From NCBI GenBank assembly GCA_025869455.1, contig JAOZVT010000493.1, forward strand, positions 1 through 10,895: DNA of 10,895 nt, given 5' to 3'. Within the stretch, counting starts at the first letter, position 1. Every line of letters begins with the position of its first letter. A model generated the notes under the pieces. That model was given only the letters and a program-made list of their open reading frames with translations, did not search any database and was not told where the DNA came from. Of this stretch, positions 8,322 to 10,895 are shown piece after piece. A program made the translations under genes and the position numbers. The DNA is from Prosthecobacter sp. (GTDB lineage Bacteria; Verrucomicrobiota; Verrucomicrobiia; Verrucomicrobiales; Verrucomicrobiaceae).

Positions 8322-8336
8322 TGATTCGGTGAATCA
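8322..8336 (-). promoter_or_regulatory. Perfect dyad just upstream of the exporter start
   Basis: TGATTC-GGT-GAATCA is a 6-3-6 inverted repeat ending 6 bp before the exporter ATG (8315), between the terminator-like hairpin and the start codon. As RNA it would fold over the ribosome landing site; as DNA it could be a repressor operator. The symmetry is seen directly; the function is inferred. Confidence 0.4.
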
Positions 8337-8346
8337 GAGCGGCAAG

Positions 8347-8377
8347 AAAAAACCCACCGCCTGATTTGGGGTGGGTT
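8347..8377 (-). terminator. Intrinsic terminator-like hairpin in the exporter leader
   Basis: On the minus strand AACCCACC (8377-8370) pairs with GGTGGGTT (8358-8351) across an 11-nt loop and runs into six T (8352-8347). It stands 32 bp before the exporter start, so it either ends a short upstream RNA or controls entry into the operon. Its 5' arm can instead pair with 8420-8413, which suggests attenuation rather than simple termination. Confidence 0.7.
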
Positions 8378-8411
8378 GGGAGATGCTTCGAAAATTAGTC
8401 TAAAGATGCTC

Positions 8412-8519
8412 TCAACCCACTTGGTCTGGCCAGGACGCGACGACGGCCCAACGCATGCCATCACGCTTCGCTGGGGAACCAGCGAGTGCTTTATGGCATG
8501 TGTGAGAGATAGAGTTCAT
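8412..8519 (-). CDS. Possible leader peptide (35 codons) upstream of the exporter
   Basis: ATG at 8519-8517 opens a 35-codon frame beginning MNSISHTC and ending SWPDQVG, stopping at TGA 8414-8412. It contains two Trp codons (8450-8448 and 8432-8430). The start falls about 7 nt after the expected transcription start of the promoter candidate, with no Shine-Dalgarno, so it would be almost leaderless. Its stop codon overlaps the segment 8420-8413 that can disrupt the terminator, the layout of amino-acid-dependent attenuation. The frame is also open upstream to 8606. I do not recognise the peptide, and chance cannot be excluded for so short an ORF. Confidence 0.25.
   Translation of the reverse strand: MNSISHTCHKALAGSPAKRDGMRWAVVASWPDQVG
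8450..8504 (-). other. Long imperfect hairpin in the exporter leader
   Basis: CATGCCAT (8454-8461) pairs with ATGGCATG (8493-8500), extended outward by four more pairs including one G-U (8450-8453 with 8501-8504). After a small internal loop, an inner 7-bp stem, TCGCTGG (8468-8474) with CCAGCGA (8479-8485), closes a 4-nt loop (GGAA on plus, TTCC on minus). This is about 55 nt of strong structure inside the leader. It may be the aptamer or pause hairpin of a cis-regulatory RNA, or part of a small RNA; unknown. Confidence 0.5.
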
Positions 8520-8532
8520 TTGAAGGAGTCGC

Positions 8533-8561
8533 TGAATAATCGAGTGGTTAGGCGATGTCAA
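8533..8561 (-). promoter_or_regulatory. Candidate sigma-70-type promoter for the exporter/methyltransferase operon
   Basis: On the minus strand a perfect TTGACA (8561-8556) is followed by a 17-bp spacer and TATTCA (8538-8533), a poor -10 match (3 of 6). The predicted transcription start is near 8526, giving about 210 nt of leader before the exporter ATG. It lies downstream of the RNase III gene, so the exporter operon can be driven independently. Confidence 0.4.
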
Positions 8562-8616
8562 GAATGGGATTTCATTCCATGGTGACAATCTGAACTTATA
8601 CAGCAATAGCCACGGC

Positions 8617-8925
8617 CTACTTCCCTGTTCGTGTGCGCTTGGCTTCTTGTTTGAGAAAGATAGGTTCCAGATGGGTGCGGATCCAGGCGAAGGCGGCCTC
8701 CAGCCCTTCCTTTTGATAGATCACGCCAATGTCAGCTTCCACCTTCGTGGGATTGCCCATGCAGTTGAGGAACTGATTGCAGGTGAATCGCGTTTTCATC
8801 TCGGCATCCACCCGGCCATGCAGGCGTAGAATGTGGCTGCGGACATAGAGTTCAAGGACAGCATCCCCCACCCAGGCATCCTGGCGGAGTTGGTCAATGA
8901 CAACGGACTGAGTGGGATTCGCCAT
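8617..8925 (-). CDS. Compact RNase III-domain protein, Mini-III-like
   Basis: 102 residues starting at ATG 8925. The RNase III signature is seen as DAWVGDAVLELYVRSHIL (16-33), with Asp21 as the metal-binding residue, and the second catalytic motif as PTKVEADIGVIY (59-70), with Glu63. The pattern matches Mini-III enzymes, where the usual extra acidic residues of full-size RNase III are replaced (Ala at the -4 position here). No double-stranded-RNA-binding domain is present. B. subtilis Mini-III, from memory, has about 80 residues between the two acids and matures 23S rRNA; here only 42 separate them, so this is an unusually short version. Likely a dimeric RNA-processing nuclease, though target and activity are unproven. 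It is divergent from the protease gene at 9067 with 141 bp between starts. No strong Shine-Dalgarno; GGGGA about 7 nt before the ATG is weak. Confidence 0.8.
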   Translation of the reverse strand: MANPTQSVVIDQLRQDAWVGDAVLELYVRSHILRLHGRVDAEMKTRFTCNQFLNCMGNPTKVEADIGVIYQKEGLEAAFAWIRTHLEPIFLKQEAKRTRTGK

Positions 8926-8941
8926 GAAATTTCCCCGATCC

Positions 8942-8964
8942 TGCCGAATCTTGGCCTTTCGGCA
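8942..8964. promoter_or_regulatory. Perfect 7-bp dyad in the divergent intergenic region
   Basis: TGCCGAA (8942-8948) and TTCGGCA (8958-8964) are exact inverted repeats separated by 9 bp, starting 16 bp beyond the RNase III start codon and about 100 bp before the protease start. The spacing suits a dimeric regulator, or the element could be a hairpin in the RNase III 5' UTR. The function is inference. Confidence 0.35.
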
Positions 8965-9016
8965 AGAGGAGACGTCTGGGCTTTGAAGGATTGTTTGAGC
9001 AAGAAGGCAGAAGCGC

Positions 9017-9046
9017 TTGTCTTTGATAGACTGCCCCTCTTATGTT
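9017..9046 (+). promoter_or_regulatory. Weak promoter candidate for the protease gene
   Basis: TTGTCT (9017-9022) and TATGTT (9041-9046), each 4 of 6 to consensus, are separated by 18 bp. The predicted start near 9053 lies about 14 nt before the protease ATG. The matches are modest and chance is possible. Confidence 0.25.
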
Positions 9047-9066
9047 TGGGGCTTCCTGACTTTCTC

Positions 9067-10587
9067 ATGAAAATGCGTCCCCTCTACCCGGCCCTTGCAG
9101 CTCTGGCTTTCACGACACTCACCCCCGCTCAGGAACCGGCTAAGGTGGAGTCGCCTATCGCTGAAACTCCCGTTACAGAAACCCCGCTGGTAGATGAATG
9201 GGAAGGCATCGTTAATATTGACTCCTCCGTCCTTCTGCCAGATTACCGCGAACCGTGGAATTCAGGCACACCTTCTGGCGGCTCCGGCACGGGCTTCTTG
9301 ATTGGGAAAAATCGTTTCCTCACCAATGCTCACGTGATCAGCAATGCGACGAAGCTGGTCATCCGTACCACCAACGATCCTGAGCCTCATCCTGCCCGCG
9401 TAGTGTATGTGGCACATGATTGTGACCTTGCGATTTTGGAAGCCGAAGACGGGTCTCATTTCGAGAAAATGAAGCCGCTGACTTTTGGTGGCATTCCCAA
9501 ACTGAATACGGAAGTCATCGCCGTGGGTTATCCCATCGGGGGAGATCGGATTTCCGTCACGCGGGGTGTGGTTTCACGCATTGATTTTCGTCCCTTCAGC
9601 CATACGCAGGTGGACTCTCACCTAGCCATCCAAGTGGATGCAGCCATCAACCCTGGTAACTCGGGCGGTCCCGTCATCCAGAATGGCAAAGTCGTCGGTG
9701 TCGCCTTCCAAGGCTTCAGCGGTCGAGTAGCGCAGAATGTCGGTTACATCATCCCCGTGCCCGTGATTGAGCGATTTCTCAAAGATGTGTCGGACGGCAC
9801 TTATGATCACTACGTGGACCTGGCGGTGAGTGATTTTCCCATTGAAAACAGCGCTCAGAGAAAAGCTCTGGGCATGAATGGAGATGGCATCGGCGTGATG
9901 ATTGCCGATGTGGAGCCTGCTGGCAGCGCGGGTAAATTGCTGAAGCGGGGGGATGTGCTTCTATCCATGGATGACAATCCGGTGCTGAACAATGGACTCA
10001 TCCGCTTTGAAGGTGAACTGATGGACATGAATGAAGTGGTGGAGCGTAAGTTCGCCGGGGACAAGCTCAAGCTAGCCTATCTGCGCGATGGCAAAAAGAC
10101 AGAGACTTCGGTCACGCTTAAGCGTTTCGATCCTTATGTGAAGCTGGGAGAGCAATACAATCAGCGCCCACGTTACATCGTCTATGCAGGCTTGGTCTTT
10201 CAGCCCATGGACAAGAACTTGATGGACGCGCACCAGATCTCCGACAGCGCGGCTAACTACATGTTTGACAACTATCTGGCCGAAAAACTGTATGTGGAGC
10301 GTCCTGAGCCAGTGCTGCTGACCAGTGTTTTGGCAGATGAAGTGAATACCTACATCACCCCCTATGCCCAGAGTGTGGTGGATGAGATCAATGGCGTTAA
10401 AATCAAGAGCCTGAAGGATGTCAAAAGCGCCCTGGCTAAAAAGGGAGACAAGCCAGACTTCGTCATCATCAAGCTCCTGGAGAAAGGTCGTCCCCTGGTG
10501 CTCAAACGAGATCTAGCGGATGCGGCCCACCCCAAGATCATGCAGACCTATAACATCCCGGAAGATTCCTACCTGGGCGAAGATTAA
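9067..10587 (+). CDS. Exported Deg/HtrA-type trypsin-like serine protease with PDZ domains
   Basis: 506 residues from ATG 9067, chosen because it opens a signal peptide (MKMRPLYPALAALAFTTLTPAQ); ATG 9073 is also possible, while the upstream extension to 8833 lacks signal features and overlaps the antisense RNase III gene. The catalytic triad of an S1C protease is complete: His89 in LTNAHVIS, Asp120 in CDLAILEAED, and Ser199 in NPGNSGGPV. A PDZ domain follows at about 255-360 (GVMIADVEPAGSAGKLLKRGDVLL), and a second PDZ-like segment at about 375-480 (VDEINGVKIKSLKDV). The layout, including the AVSDFPIEN segment before PDZ1, resembles plant-type Deg proteases (Deg2/Deg9) more than E. coli DegP. 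It probably degrades or processes damaged proteins in the periplasm. A second related gene begins 39 bp downstream, so the two look co-transcribed. No Shine-Dalgarno is seen. Confidence 0.9.
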   Translation: MKMRPLYPALAALAFTTLTPAQEPAKVESPIAETPVTETPLVDEWEGIVNIDSSVLLPDYREPWNSGTPSGGSGTGFLIGKNRFLTNAHVISNATKLVIRTTNDPEPHPARVVYVAHDCDLAILEAEDGSHFEKMKPLTFGGIPKLNTEVIAVGYPIGGDRISVTRGVVSRIDFRPFSHTQVDSHLAIQVDAAINPGNSGGPVIQNGKVVGVAFQGFSGRVAQNVGYIIPVPVIERFLKDVSDGTYDHYVDLAVSDFPIENSAQRKALGMNGDGIGVMIADVEPAGSAGKLLKRGDVLLSMDDNPVLNNGLIRFEGELMDMNEVVERKFAGDKLKLAYLRDGKKTETSVTLKRFDPYVKLGEQYNQRPRYIVYAGLVFQPMDKNLMDAHQISDSAANYMFDNYLAEKLYVERPEPVLLTSVLADEVNTYITPYAQSVVDEINGVKIKSLKDVKSALAKKGDKPDFVIIKLLEKGRPLVLKRDLADAAHPKIMQTYNIPEDSYLGED

Positions 10588-10626
10588 TCCCGCACTGATA
10601 CCCAGAGACTTTTTCCTTTCGTGATT

Positions 10627-10895
10627 ATGAAGCCTTTTTCTTTCCTCATCGCTCTATTGGCCCTCAGCAGTGCCCAAGCAGAAACTCCTGCCAGAACGAT
10701 TTCCCCACTTCGCCCTAAACCCAGCCCATTGGTTAAGCCTGCTGCGCAAGCGGAGCCGAGCATCCAGACGAGTTCACTCCTGAAGGTCAATGTGACTTAT
10801 CAGGGTTACAACCTCCGTATCCCATGGCAGAAAGAAAGTGCCGGTGGCAGGCGCGGTCTTGGGGTGGTTCTGGAAGGGAACCGCATTCTCGTGAC
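10627..10895 (+). CDS. Second exported trypsin-like protease, N-terminal part only (runs off window)
   Basis: ATG 10627 opens a signal peptide (MKPFSFLIALLALSSAQA) followed by a Pro-rich linker (about residues 19-48). The last 40 visible residues (LLKVNVTYQGYNLRIPW, then RRGLGVVLEGNRILV) line up with the start of the neighbouring protease domain (IVNIDSSVLLPDYREPW, then GSGTGFLIGKNRFLT), so this is most likely a paralogous S1C protease. The catalytic residues lie beyond the window, so activity cannot be judged. It follows the first protease gene by 39 bp with no terminator between, consistent with an operon of two related proteases acting together. Confidence 0.7.
   Translation, partial: MKPFSFLIALLALSSAQAETPARTISPLRPKPSPLVKPAAQAEPSIQTSSLLKVNVTYQGYNLRIPWQKESAGGRRGLGVVLEGNRILV

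Larger units (their letters stand above)
8316..8616. other. Gene-free stretch holding the exporter leader
   Basis: These 301 bp between the exporter start and the RNase III stop contain no long gene. Read on the minus strand they hold, in order: a -35/-10 pair (8561-8533), a possible 35-codon ORF (8519-8412), a long imperfect hairpin (8504-8450), a segment (8420-8413) able to pair with the 5' arm of a terminator, the terminator hairpin with T-run (8377-8347), and a short dyad (8336-8322). I see no tRNA, no insertion sequence and no riboswitch class that I recognise. Confidence 0.7.

Noticed and set aside
8347..8526. 6S RNA or a known riboswitch for the structured leader
   Set aside because: The length is near that of 6S RNA, but the two ends do not pair and no central bubble is seen. 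I found no match to the core motifs of SAM, guanidine, preQ1, TPP, cobalamin, fluoride or ZTP riboswitches.
8446..8553. Integron attC-like ends: GCCCAAC (8446-8452) and GTTAGGC (8547-8553), 108 bp apart
   Set aside because: Both match the degenerate core consensus, but the strongest internal hairpin (8450-8504) uses the AAC of the left end and is off-centre, no inner pairing next to the right end is seen, and there is no cassette array or integrase. Chance matches to such degenerate cores are frequent.
8833..9066. Extension of the protease reading frame upstream to GTG 8833
   Set aside because: It overlaps the RNase III gene on the other strand and hides the signal peptide at ATG 9067.

Overview
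The window most likely comes from the chromosome of a Verrucomicrobiota bacterium (Verrucomicrobiaceae-like). This rests on three things: a PVC-type membrane-bound-dehydrogenase beta-propeller protein with SGNH and HEAT regions, a neighbouring exported ThuA-domain protein, and the near absence of Shine-Dalgarno sequences in front of the starts. Species cannot be set from sequence reading alone.

Layout. (1) 1-6576, plus strand: the 3' end of a long Ala/Lys/Glu-rich coiled-coil protein, a 197-bp gap with two hairpins, a 1318-residue exported protein (degenerate SGNH domain, PVC dehydrogenase propeller, HEAT-like helices, azurin-type copper domain), then a secreted ThuA-domain protein and a textbook intrinsic terminator. 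These genes look like one exported oxidation module, probably for sugars or glycosides, in which a blue-copper domain replaces the usual C-terminal CxxCH cytochrome. (2) 6604-8561, minus strand: a promoter candidate, a structured leader with a terminator and a competing stem, a YedA-like DMT exporter, and a SAM-dependent methyltransferase whose GTG start overlaps the exporter's stop by 4 bp. (3) 8617-8925, minus strand: a very short stand-alone RNase III-domain protein of Mini-III type. (4) 9067 to the window end, plus strand: a secreted Deg/HtrA-type serine protease with PDZ domains, then the start of a second, related exported protease that runs off the window.

The most interesting part is the non-coding leader in front of the exporter/methyltransferase pair (about 8316-8561). 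It has a -35/-10 pair, a 35-codon ORF with two Trp codons, a long hairpin, and three segments that can form either a terminator or an alternative stem. This is the layout of a transcription attenuator, and I do not match it to a known riboswitch class. The second point of interest is the azurin-tailed dehydrogenase whose SGNH domain appears to have lost all its catalytic residues.
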